Assembly: GCA_903907555.1 (NCBI GenBank)
Contig: CAIVOO010000030.1
Span: 1 to 20,303, forward strand
Reading direction: 5' to 3'
From: an uncultured archaeon
GTDB lineage: Archaea > Nanobdellota > Nanobdellia > Woesearchaeales > CAIVOO01
DNA length: 20,303 nt
The translations under genes and the position numbers were made by a program. Below, one piece after another: positions 7,907 through 18,000 of this stretch (positions are counted from its first letter, which is position 1; each line of letters starts with the position of its first letter). Below the pieces are notes generated by a model, which worked only from the letters and a program-made list of their open reading frames with translations, did no database searches and was not told the origin of the DNA.

Positions 7907-8119
7907 GTAATTTTATTAATTTGCTGATTATTAAATCTCGCGTCACAATGTCCAGTGGGACGTGATTAAGAGCTTTGTATAGATATTAATATCAATATAG
8001 AATTCCGCAGATAAGCATGAAAATCTAGAATTACCTTCCTTTTTTTAAATTGAGTATTCACTATTTAGTAGTTAATTTACGAAACATTTAAATAGAAGAA
8101 CTGTCTATGCTTGCATAAA
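7907..8119. promoter_or_regulatory. AT-rich intergenic region with promoter of the 177-residue exported protein
   Basis: TTTAAATA at 8087-8094 lies 26 nt before the ATG at 8120, the spacing of an archaeal TATA box for a leaderless or near-leaderless mRNA; the bases just upstream are A-rich (GAAAC). A perfect palindrome GATATTAATATC (7982-7993) and an imperfect hairpin at 7943-7965 (TCAC...GTGA with GTCC/GGAC inside) are the only other structures I see. The hairpin is GC-richer than its surroundings, but I cannot assign it. Confidence 0.5.
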
Positions 8120-8653
8120 ATGAGCAACTCAATATTTAGTAAGGTTATGCTCGTAGGAGCAACGATTTTAGGTGCTGCTTCATCTGCTTTAGCATATGAT
8201 AATTTATATGATTCAAATCAGAGAATAACCTCTATTATTTGCAACGACAATCCGAACAATCCTAACCTATATTTATTTAAATCAGTGCTAAGTTATGAAG
8301 AAGACAGCAGGATTCCTAATAAAGTGATCAGCTTTCTGAATAGATTGGTAAGGCGAGGAAACACTCCCACAAGCGATACGCAAGAAGTGCAAGCACTTGA
8401 AGTTCTGGCAGATTCAGGAGTGATAAAACTTTCAACAACACACGGCCTGTACAAGCATCATGTATGCGTTCCTGGAAAGAAGTCCTGCGTCAATGTTTCT
8501 GAATCTTCAGTAAAAGAAGTTCCTTTGAGAGAAATATTAAAATCATACAATAAAGTTTTAGAAAGTTTTTGTGAGCAGGTATCAGACAAAAGCGTATCTA
8601 AAAAAAGCGAGTACAGAACTTTTTGTAAACTTCTAATGGAAAGCAAGCAATAA
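8120..8653 (+). CDS. Small exported protein of unknown function
   Basis: The protein is 177 residues from ATG 8120 (MSNSIFSKVMLVGATILGAASSALA), with a typical signal peptide cleaved near residue 25 (ALA-YD). The frame extends 9 nt upstream to a TTG, but the TATA box spacing favours 8120. The mature part is hydrophilic and helix-rich with Cys in IICND, HHVCVPGKKSC, ESFCEQ and TFCKL, which could form disulfides outside the cell. I recognise no domain. It is convergent with the next gene, whose stop is 12 nt away, and both encode small exported proteins. A shared role is possible but is not shown by sequence. Confidence 0.8.
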   Translation: MSNSIFSKVMLVGATILGAASSALAYDNLYDSNQRITSIICNDNPNNPNLYLFKSVLSYEEDSRIPNKVISFLNRLVRRGNTPTSDTQEVQALEVLADSGVIKLSTTHGLYKHHVCVPGKKSCVNVSESSVKEVPLREILKSYNKVLESFCEQVSDKSVSKKSEYRTFCKLLMESKQ

Positions 8654-8665
8654 AACAGGAATTTT

Positions 8666-9082
8666 TTAATCCATATCAACAGCTCTTCCATCGACGAACA
8701 TCTGCATCTTTATTGTGGCGCCTGTTGCTGGGTCATAAACTTTTTTCTTGTAAACTTTTCCGTCTCTGTACCATGTCTCAACAGTCGGCCTGCAGCTTGC
8801 TCCGTAATATCTCTGGGCGCCTTCAGGCCTGAAGTCCTTGCAGGAATATTCTGCAACAACTTTTTCTTTGTCAAGCACAGAAACAATTGTGTGCTCCTTG
8901 AAAGGTGCGCATTGCTCTGCTTCGCTTTTGAAAATATCAAACCTTGCTTGAGCAGCTGCTGCTCTGCTGTACATTGAACTTAAAGAATCATAAGCATCAA
9001 CCTTGCACTGTGCTGCAACACATCCGGTTGCTCCAACCAAAATCGCTGCCAATCCCCCAACGAATTTTCCTAACTTTTCCAT
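8666..9082 (-). CDS. Small exported protein of unknown function
   Basis: The protein is 138 residues from ATG 9082 (MEKLGKFVGGLAAILVGATGCVAAQ). A signal peptide is evident, with cleavage after VAA or near the Cys at 21. LVGATGC is only a poor lipobox, so a lipoprotein is possible but unlikely. The mature part has Cys in QCKVD, EQCAPF, YSCKDF and ASCRPT, and a C-terminal segment (ETWYRDGKVYKKKVYDPATG) that looks like antiparallel beta strands. I recognise no family. A TATA-like TTTATATA on the minus strand (about 9108-9115) lies some 27-30 nt before the start, so the mRNA is probably leaderless. It is divergent from the rRNA operon. Confidence 0.8.
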   Translation of the reverse strand: MEKLGKFVGGLAAILVGATGCVAAQCKVDAYDSLSSMYSRAAAAQARFDIFKSEAEQCAPFKEHTIVSVLDKEKVVAEYSCKDFRPEGAQRYYGASCRPTVETWYRDGKVYKKKVYDPATGATIKMQMFVDGRAVDMD

Positions 9083-9134
9083 AGCGAATTTCCGTCGAAA
9101 TGGCAGATATATAAATTTTGTTATATCTTAGAGC

Positions 9135-9159
9135 TTTATATATTCAAAACCTTTAAATA
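9135..9159 (+). promoter_or_regulatory. Candidate rRNA operon promoter (two TATA-like boxes)
   Basis: TTTATATA (9135-9142) and TTTAAATA (9152-9159, preceded by AAAACC) are archaeal TATA-box candidates ahead of the 16S gene. Transcription from the second would start near 9183, giving a leader of about 175 nt that holds the leader hairpins and the 5' half of the 16S processing stem. Tandem promoters are common for rRNA operons, but which box is used cannot be told. Confidence 0.5.
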
Positions 9160-9205
9160 CCACCTCTTAGTTTTCAAATATCAACAATTCATTATATCGC
9201 CTCCA

Positions 9206-9263
9206 TTTTCTAAGCTTTTTAGAAAAAACGAAGGATGTATACTCAATCATATTCATTGAGTAT
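9206..9263 (+). other. Two hairpins in the pre-rRNA leader
   Basis: TTTTCTAA (9206-9213) pairs with TTAGAAAA (9219-9226) around a 5-nt loop. ATACTCAAT (9239-9247) pairs with ATTGAGTAT (9255-9263) around a 7-nt loop. Both lie between the promoter and the 16S processing stem and probably fold in the leader RNA. No function beyond this is visible. Confidence 0.5.
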
Positions 9264-9268
9264 GAATT

Positions 9269-9289
9269 AAACTGAGTTTTGGTCGAAAT
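9269..9289 (+). repeat. 5' half of the 16S pre-rRNA processing stem
   Basis: AAACTGAGTTT (9269-9279) is the exact complement of 10981-10991, and GTCGAAAT (9282-9289) of 10933-10940. The two arms bracket the 16S gene as the archaeal pre-16S processing helix normally does. In archaea such stems carry a BHB cut by the splicing endonuclease. Here the 3' side has about 40 nt of extra AT-rich sequence between the two pairing blocks. Confidence 0.65.
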
Positions 9290-9358
9290 AAAGCTAAATT
9301 CTTGCGATTTAAAGAAATCTAAGGATCATATGATGTCTATTTAATCATATCTGTTTAA

Positions 9359-10911
<1,553 letters not shown>

Positions 10912-10913
<2 letters not shown>

Positions 10914-10991
10914 TTTTTATTTTTTAGAATTTATTTCGACAAAATAAAAAAAATATTTTTTTATCATCACCATTCGATCGAAACTCAGTTT
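10912..10991 (+). other. 16S-tRNA spacer with T-tracts and 3' half of the 16S processing stem
   Basis: A T-rich tract (TTTTTTTATTTTTTAG) follows directly after the 16S 3' end. ATTTCGAC (10933-10940) and AAACTCAGTTT (10981-10991) pair with the leader blocks at 9282-9289 and 9269-9279. The T-tract could cause some premature termination between 16S and 23S, but that is only a possibility. Confidence 0.55.
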
Positions 10992-11026
10992 TTTCAACTC
11001 AATTTATGCTCAATAATCAAATTATT

Positions 11027-11123
11027 GGGCCTGTAGCTCAGCCTGGTAGAGCATCCGCTTTGCAAGCGGGGGGCCTCGGGTTCGAATTTCTCGACGAGAG
11101 AATCGAAAGTCCCGACGGGTCCA
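11027..11123 (+). tRNA. tRNA-Ala (anticodon TGC) with a T-loop intron
   Basis: Acceptor GGGCCTG (11027-11033) pairs with CGGGTCC (11116-11122) and includes the G3-U70 pair that marks tRNA-Ala. The D-stem is GCTC/GAGC (11036-11039, 11049-11052). The anticodon stem TCCGC/GCGGG encloses TTTGCAA with TGC at 11061-11063. The T-stem is TCGGG/CCCGA (11076-11080, 11111-11115). The T-loop is 30 nt instead of 7; removing 23 nt gives TTCGAAT and a normal 74-nt tRNA. CCA is not encoded. tRNA-Ala in the 16S-23S spacer is the usual archaeal arrangement. Confidence 0.95.
11087..11109 (+). other. 23-nt BHB intron in the tRNA-Ala T-loop (position 59/60)
   Basis: Next to the T-stem, TTCG (11081-11084) pairs with CGAA (11104-11107) as a 4-bp central helix. 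The bulges are AAT (11085-11087) and AGT (11108-11110). The intron hairpin TTCTC/GAGAA (11088-11092, 11098-11102) closes on GACGA. A single T (11103) faces the left bulge, so the motif is slightly relaxed. Cutting after the second base of each bulge leaves TTCGAA+T, the canonical T-loop. Confidence 0.88.
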
Positions 11124-11330
11124 CTTATTTTGCGAGGCACAAGTAAATCCAGGCATTCATTGTCATTTGTTTTCACAAATGAAGTGGTTCAGAAACGAAA
11201 ATGTATTTCTGAATCAAGGTCCGTAGGAGAACGACGGAAAGTAGTTTATAGCAAACGGCCGCAAACTGCGAACTAAAACTACGAGCATTGATTTCATACT
11301 CATATTGAGACCAAGCAAACCAAAGTGATT
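11124..11330 (+). other. tRNA-23S spacer with two hairpins and 5' half of the 23S processing stem
   Basis: TCATTTGT (11163-11170) pairs with ACAAATGA (11175-11182). GGTTCAGAAA (11186-11195) pairs with TTTCTGAATC (11206-11215), with one G-U. CAAACCAAAGTGATT (11316-11330) is the perfect 15-nt complement of 14942-14956 behind the 23S gene and forms the pre-23S processing stem. I see no additional RNA gene in this spacer. Confidence 0.6.
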
Positions 11331-12989
11331 GCATCCAAATCCGACACTATTAGGTGGATGACTCGGCTCAAACGCTGATGAAGGACGTGGCAAGCTACGA
11401 TATGCTCTGGCGAGGCGCATGCAGCCTTTGACCCAGAGATTTCCGAATGAGACTTCTCAGTAGATCAGTAATGATAGGGAACGGCGTGAATTGAAACGTC
11501 TTAGTAACGCCTGGAAAAGAAATCAACCGAGATGCTGCTAGTAACAGCGAGTGAACACAGCTTAGGGCAATCTGAATCCTACCTGTAAAGGCAAGGAGAT
11601 GTGGAGTATAAACCATCTTTTAATCCGACTTTTGCGAATCAAAGTTTCCTGGAAAGGAATACCATAGAGGGTGATAGTCCCGTAGGTGAAGCAAAAAGGA
11701 TGTGGTGGTCTTTTGAGTACTGCTCATCGGATATTGAGCAGGAAGTCGGGGGTCATCAACCTCCAACCCTAAATACGTTTTGAGTCCGATAGCGTACGAG
11801 TACCGCGAGGGAAAGTCTAAAAGAACCCGTAATAGGGAGTGAAAAGAACCTGAAACCTAATAGTTATAGTGGGGCGCGGCTCTTCGGAGTTGCGCCGTGC
11901 GTTTCGAATAACGTGCCAGGGAGTGCATTTGTGTGGCGAGGATAATTCTTTTACAGAAGCATCCGCAGCGAAAGCGAACACTCGCAAGCAATGAGGAGTG
12001 TGGGTATGAAAGTGCCTTAAGTCACATGGATGCGACCCGAAGCCGCTCGATCTTTGCCAGGGTAAGGTGAAGTGGGGGTAAAACCTCATGGAGGCCTGAA
12101 GAGGTTCTAGGTGCATCTGTTCTTCTAACCTTGGTTAAGGGGTAAAAAGCCAATCGAGAGCGGTGATAGCTGGTTCCAGTCTAAGTTGGCCGCAGTCAAG
12201 TTTCGAAGGAGATTGTTGGAAGGGTAGAGCGACGGATCTAGGGTATTGGGGGAGAAATCCCTCAGCTCTTTGTCCAACTCCGAATCTTCCTACATCGTAG
12301 ATTTCGAAAGACGGGGTTCCGGGGTAAACTTGGAACTCGAAAGGGGAACAACCCAGACTATAGTTAAGGCCCCTAAATGCTAATTAAGTGTGAAAGGCAA
12401 AGTGTGTTTAATCCCAAAAACAGCAAGGAGGTAGGCTCAGAAGCAGCCACCCTTTAAAAAGTGCGTAACAGCTCACTTGTCGAGGGATTAAGCCGCGAAA
12501 ATGGACGGGGCTAAATTAGCTGCCGATACTATAGACGACGCTTATGCGTTTGTGGTAGACTGGTACTGCGTTAGGACAGAAGCATTTTCGAAAGGGAATG
12601 TCGACCTTACGCAGATACATATCCTGGCGGTAGTAGGATCTTAGCAGTGTGAGAATCACTGCCACTGAAAGGGCAAGGGTTTCTTGGCAATGTAGATCAG
12701 CCAAGAGTCAGTTAGTCCTAACTCAGCTGCCTAACGGTAGTTGGGGAAAGGGAAACCGGTTAATATTCCGGTACTTTATGGATATGCGTGGCAACACAAG
12801 TCTTGTTTCTGACAGTTCGGGCTAGGTGAATATCGATAGTCTTCGATATTAACTAAACCATGTCGAGGGAGTATTGTCATGATGAGAACTCGATAAAGTT
12901 AGGATGAGCGTGCCTTATGGTGCGTTTCGCCGATGCCTGGACTCCTTGAAAAGGGAACAGGAAAAAATTCCATAGAACTATACCAAGAA

Positions 12990-13021
<32 letters not shown>

Positions 13022-13286
13022 AGTGTGAGGGTGTAATCCGGTTAAGGGAACTCGGCAAATTAGCCCCGTACCTTCGGTATAAGGGGTCCCTGCTGCTGTG
13101 CCTTATGGCGTGGTTGCAGGGTTCAATAACTAAGGAAATCCGACTGTTTAACAAAAACTTAACTCTTCGCTAGTCAGCAATGATGCGTATGAAGGGTGAC
13201 GTCTGCCCAGTGCCAGTATCCAAAACTTCTTTTCAAGGAGGCTAAGGACTGGTAAACGGCGGGGGTAACTATAACTCTCTTAAGGT

Positions 13287-13996
13287 AAAAAGTTGCCTTA
13301 GTAAAATTCGGCTATATGCTGGAAAATCTGAGTATCTCAAGCTACTAATTTTGTTGCACTGGACAACCGTGCGCGTAAATTATTTAAGCAACAAAAACAG
13401 TGATAATGCTATGAGTGCAGACAATCAGCAGGAAAGGTTAGATGCCAAATGGATTTCAGGATTTGTCGACGGTGAAGGTTGCTTTTATGTTGGAATCAAC
13501 AAGGTTCCGAACATGACTCTTAAATGGCAAGTGTTGCCGGAATTTCGAATTGTGCAGCATAAGCGGGACATAGGTGTTTTGAAGAAAATTCAGGACACGC
13601 TCGGTTATGGTGACATAAGAAGAAATCATGGCGACAGGTTTGAATTAAGAGTAAGAAAGCTTGATGATTTGAGAGAATTAATCAAGTTTTTCGAGCAGAA
13701 TCCTTTGATGACAAAGAAAAGAAATGATTTCGAGTTGTTCAGAGAAATAATCTTTCGAATGAATAACAAGGAACATCTGAGTCAAGAAGGACTTCGAAGA
13801 ATAGCAACTTTAGCATCGAAAATGAATCGACAGACGGAATCTGGGTATCTAAAATCCTCAGAGACTATATGCCGAACGTTCTAATAAAACGAAGATATAG
13901 TCCGACCCCAGCAGCGATGTTGGGAAGCAAGTAGAAATGCTTGCTCGCCACGAATTCGTGGTTAGTAGCTTTTTTTGAGCGAAAGTAACAAATGTG
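13287..13996 (+). mobile_element. Group I intron in 23S rRNA (E. coli position ~1931) with homing endonuclease ORF
   Basis: Exons join as CTTAAGGT | AGCGAAATACC; the 5' exon ends in T and the intron ends in G (13996), as group I introns require. P1: TTAAGGT (13280-13286) with the guide GCCTTAG (13295-13301), with T-G at the splice site. P3: TTCGGC (13307-13312) with GCCGAA (13871-13876). P4: TGCTG (13317-13321) with CAGCA (13426-13430). P7: GACTATAT (13863-13870) with ATATAGTC (13895-13902). P8: CGTT/AACG (13877-13880, 13888-13891). The order P1-P3-P4-P7-P3'-P8-P7' is the canonical core. Archaeal rRNA introns were long thought to be only BHB type; group I introns in archaeal rRNA have since been reported. 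Confidence 0.93.
13411..13884 (+). CDS. LAGLIDADG homing endonuclease (single motif, intron-encoded)
   Basis: The protein is 157 residues from ATG 13411 (MSADNQQERLDAKWISG). The LAGLIDADG motif is WISGFVDGEGCFYVGI (residues about 14-29). The rest resembles the I-CreI type: beta strands with EFRIVQHKRDIGVLKKI, GYGDIR and FELRVRKLDDLRELIKF, then helices. One motif per chain means it would act as a homodimer. It should cut intronless 23S genes near helix 69 and drive intron spread. The frame extends upstream to 13351, but the extra 20 residues cover the P4-P6 region and lack similarity. The ORF overlaps the P4 3' strand at its start and P7/P3 at its end (ETICRTF), so both termini are shaped by the ribozyme sequence. 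It appears intact. Confidence 0.9.
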   Translation: MSADNQQERLDAKWISGFVDGEGCFYVGINKVPNMTLKWQVLPEFRIVQHKRDIGVLKKIQDTLGYGDIRRNHGDRFELRVRKLDDLRELIKFFEQNPLMTKKRNDFELFREIIFRMNNKEHLSQEGLRRIATLASKMNRQTESGYLKSSETICRTF

Positions 13997-14941
13997 AGCG
14001 AAATACCTTGTCGTTTGATTGGCGACGTGCATGAATGACGTAACGAGATTTCCACTGTCCCTAGCCGGAAGCCCCCGAACTCTTTGTTCAGGTGCAAAGA
14101 CCTGAGACTTCTAGTGGGAAGTGAAGACCCCGTGAAACTTTACTGTAGTTTGTTGTTGTGGTATGGAATGTGCTGTGTAGCGTAGCTAGTAGTTGCTTGA
14201 TACTCAGTCGCTAGATTGAGGGTAGACGCAAATGAAACACTAGTCTGCACGTTCCGTATTGCTTACCGAGGAAACTTGGGACAGCTGCAGATGGACAGTT
14301 TGGCTGGGGTGGCACGCTATTGAAAAGGTATCAATAGCGCCCAAAGGTTAACTCAATCCGGTCAGAAATCGGATGTGGAGTGCAAGGGCAAAAGTTAGCC
14401 TGATTGAAATCTCATTAACTCAGATTTCAAACACGAAAGTGTGGCCTAGCGATCCCCTGAGGCTCCTTGATGGGGCCCAGGTGTGACGGAAAAGTTACTC
14501 CGGGGATAACAGAGTGGTCGCGCCCGAGAGTTCACATCGACGGCGCGTCTTGCTACATCGACGTCGGCTCTTCCTATCCTGGGCGTGCAGAAGCGTCCAA
14601 GGGTGGGGGTGTTCACCCATTAAAAGGGATGTTAGCTGGGTTCAATACGTTGTGAGACAGTATGTATAATATCTACTAGAAGTGTTTGATGTTTGAAGGG
14701 AAGGACCATTTAGTACGAGAGGAACGATGGTTCGCGGCCTCTGGTCGAACAGTTGTCTGACAAGGCAAGCTGTGCAGCTACGCCGTGAGAGATAAATGCT
14801 GAAGGCATCTAAGCATGAAACTCTCCCTGAAAAGAAACATCTTAGAGCTCCTGTAAAAGACAGGTTTGATGGAACTGGTGTGTAAGCACGAAGGCAACGA
14901 CGTGTTCAGCATGCAGTACCCAACAGCTCATACTTGGATTT

Positions 14942-14956
14942 AATCACTTTGGTTTG
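14942..14956 (+). repeat. 3' half of the 23S pre-rRNA processing stem
   Basis: AATCACTTTGGTTTG is the exact reverse complement of 11316-11330. Just inside, GGAT (14936-14939) matches ATCC (11333-11336). The pair brings the two ends of pre-23S together for endonuclease processing. Confidence 0.75.
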
Positions 14957-14985
14957 TTTGTCTTTTTTTTATTCTTATCTTTGTT
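14957..14985 (+). terminator. rRNA operon terminator (T-tract)
   Basis: An eight-T run (14963-14970) within TTTGTCTTTTTTTTATTCTTATCTTT follows directly on the 23S processing stem, the usual archaeal termination signal. No 5S rRNA or tRNA appears between it and the next gene at 15090. Confidence 0.65.
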
Positions 14986-15041
14986 AGCATCATTATGCGA
15001 AGCTCTATTCATTTTTCAGATATTTTATTTAAAAAGAAATG

Positions 15042-15049
15042 TTTATATA
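15042..15049 (+). promoter_or_regulatory. TATA box of the giant surface protein gene
   Basis: TTTATATA preceded by purine-rich AAAAAGAAATG (BRE-like) lies 41-48 nt before the ATG at 15090, implying a short leader of roughly 15-20 nt. No clear Shine-Dalgarno sequence is present. Confidence 0.6.
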
Positions 15050-15089
15050 CTGTTTAGTTATTTTATATTTGTTTTAGAGTGTGTTTTTG

Positions 15090-18000
15090 ATGAAAAAAGG
15101 TGAGCTGATTTCAGTTGTTCTATTAATTTCCATGATAGCATTAGCTGTCGGAGTTCTTTTCTTCGGGAATTCATCAATAACTGGTTTCACCATATTCACG
15201 AGCAATGTAAATACAAACCTCACAATTTACGACCAGAACGACACAGAGGTCGGTTTACCGGCTGCTGCAAACATCAGTGTTTTCTTCTATGCGAATTATA
15301 CAAAAACTAATGGTGCTCCAGTTGACCCTGCTGCGTTCAGTGCTGGATGCAACATATCAATCAATTCTAGCGTTACTGACGGCGTTATGGCTTATGATTA
15401 CGGCATAGGTGTTTATTATTTCTCTTACACTTTTTCAGACATTGGAACTTACAATTGGAATGTTACTTGTTATTCAAGTTTAGGTTCTTTAACTACATCA
15501 GATGATGATATTACTATTGTAGCGAATTCATTGCCAACTCAAGGAAAGCCCTTGATATTTTCAGAATTTGGCACTAATACTACAGTGGAAGATTTATATG
15601 CTGTTAACCAGTCAACTAGCGACGACGGCATAACTTACGGACATCCTGTAACTAATATTTATACTATTTTTGTAGACGCTGGTCCGTTTTATTATCCTGT
15701 AGTCAACTTGTATATGCCTTTTGATACTTTTGTAAATTCAACAGGCACAGGGCTTGTCAGGGATTACAGCGGACAGGAAAACATTCCTGGAAGGCAAGCC
15801 AATAACGGAACTCTTGGCGGCGGTAATGCGGATAATGCGCCAACATGGACGACTGATGCATTTTCAGGAGGGGCATACTCTTTCGACGGAAATGACTATA
15901 TCCATATCCCATATTCAGACTCTTTCGATTATTCCGCTATTGCTGATGATGGGTTTTCAATACAAGCTTGGGTGAAGATCACAAAGCCTTTGTCTTCAGG
16001 AACAGACTGGCACACAATAATATTCTTTGGCAATGATACTAATTACATGGACTTTTCTGTATCTGATTATAATTCGCCAGATAACCTGGCATTGCTTTTT
16101 GAGGCTGCAAGCCCAACAGAATCAATAATTTCAAGCGCGAATTGCCCAAATCATATTCGTGTTGGAGAATTCCATCATGTTCTCTTAAGTTACAACAATG
16201 AAAATCAGGCACTTTACTTTTTTGTTGATGGAGCATTTTGCGGTCAAAGTTCTTTAACATATTCCCCACTTCCTGCTTTAGACTTTGTAAGAATAGGCTA
16301 TCACAGCAATACTGCAAGGATGTTTAACGGAACAATAGATAATTTGAGATTTTTACTAAGCAGCCTGGACGCCGTTCCTGAACAGATTGTTTTCATGTAC
16401 CAGAATGCACCTATAATTAGCGACGAGGTGACGAATGCTGAAAATCCTTTTCTTTTTTCAGTGACTCCTAATGATGGTTTTGGAGACGGTCCGACTAATT
16501 ATACTGACGCACTTACAGTCATACGTAATTTATCTTTGACGCTTATTAATGTGAATAATAATGACCAGATAGGAGGCTCTCTTGCAGTAAATACCACATC
16601 TTATCTCGCTGCAAACTTTTACACTGGTGACGAAGGAATACCTAGTCCTTATGGAACATGTTATTTGAATGTCAGCGAATTAGGAATATCTGAACAGCTG
16701 ATGCAGTTTGATGGGGATTCACAATTATGGCTTTATCCTGCCATATTTGATTCATACGGCACTTTCGACTGGGAGGTAAGTTGCAATCTTACCCCTGCAT
16801 TGGGTGGTGCGGTGTTTACTGATTCTCATCAGGCAATAATAAATAACAAGTTAAGGTTTTCAAAAGATGTGTATTACTTCAATGCGACTAGAAAGTTCAA
16901 TGCGTTCAAGCTTGAAGCGGTTAATGATAATGTTGTCAGCTATTCAAAATTATATGCGACAATAACTGACAAATCTGAGCCTATGGATACGATATCTTTC
17001 ATAGGTGTCGGAACAAACACCACAGACACTAAGCTTAAGCTGCTTGCAGGGCAGTCTGTCAATCTGACTGTTGGAGCGACATTCGACCAGTTCCTCGGAG
17101 AGAATTTCTCATTTAATGTTTCATTAATCAATCTTTCAGAAGATACAGTTGATACTGCTGAAGTGTACCTGAATTTTCCAGATCCTATTTCCTCAAGCAC
17201 TTACGATTTTGAGTTGAGCAATGACAATATTACTATCGCAATCTGCGCTGCAGATAATGCTCAAGCTGTCTGCGCTTATTCGCAGGGCAGTGTCACAATC
17301 TTCAACAATGGGACATCACCAATTTCTGATTTGAGCATTACAAACATTACAGAAACTTTCCCAATTGTCTTTGACCCTAAGCTTAGCAATTACCTGCTTG
17401 AGTCTGGAGAAAGCGTTACTGTAAATATCACTTTGATGCTTAACAACAGCATGGTAAATCAGTATGCAGTTTCAACCTTTAATATAACTGGCGCGAACAA
17501 GACCAAGGAAGTGACTGTTATTTACAACGGACAGCATGGTTGTTCTTGCGGAGATGGAACTGTTTCTTCAGGCGAGCAGTGCGAAGGAAGCGGAAGCATT
17601 GCCTGCCCATCTGGCTACACCGGAGGGACTGCGTATTGCAAGAATTGCATTTATGATTTTTCAACTTGCAATGATGGATTCAGCTGCGGCAACAGCAATG
17701 TCGAGCCTGGCGAGGACTGCGAAGGCAGTGATACAGCATTATGCCGTGATATCAGCAGCAATTTCTTTGCAGGACTTGCTACTTGCGATTCCGGCAAATG
17801 CGAATGGAACATGACTGATTGCATGAACATTCCTCCTTTAAACGTCTGCAACCTTGATGGTGTTTGCACTCCAGGAACTGGAGAGAGATGCGATATCTGC
17901 ACTGATTGCGGCACTTGCGCTCCTGTTTGCGGCGATAATAAATGCGAATCTGCAAAAGGAGAATCTTGCCTTGTTTGTGAAGATGATTGCGGTCAATGTC

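Noticed and set aside
7943..7965. Imperfect hairpin upstream of the endonuclease remnant as a small RNA or attachment site
   Set aside because: The stem is short and broken by a 3-nt bulge, and no C/D or H/ACA box or flanking repeat supports an RNA gene or att site.
4789..8009. Shared 12-mer TAGAATTCCGCA at about 4790 and 7998
   Set aside because: Only two copies in AT-rich intergenic sequence, with no matching position relative to promoters or genes; may be chance.
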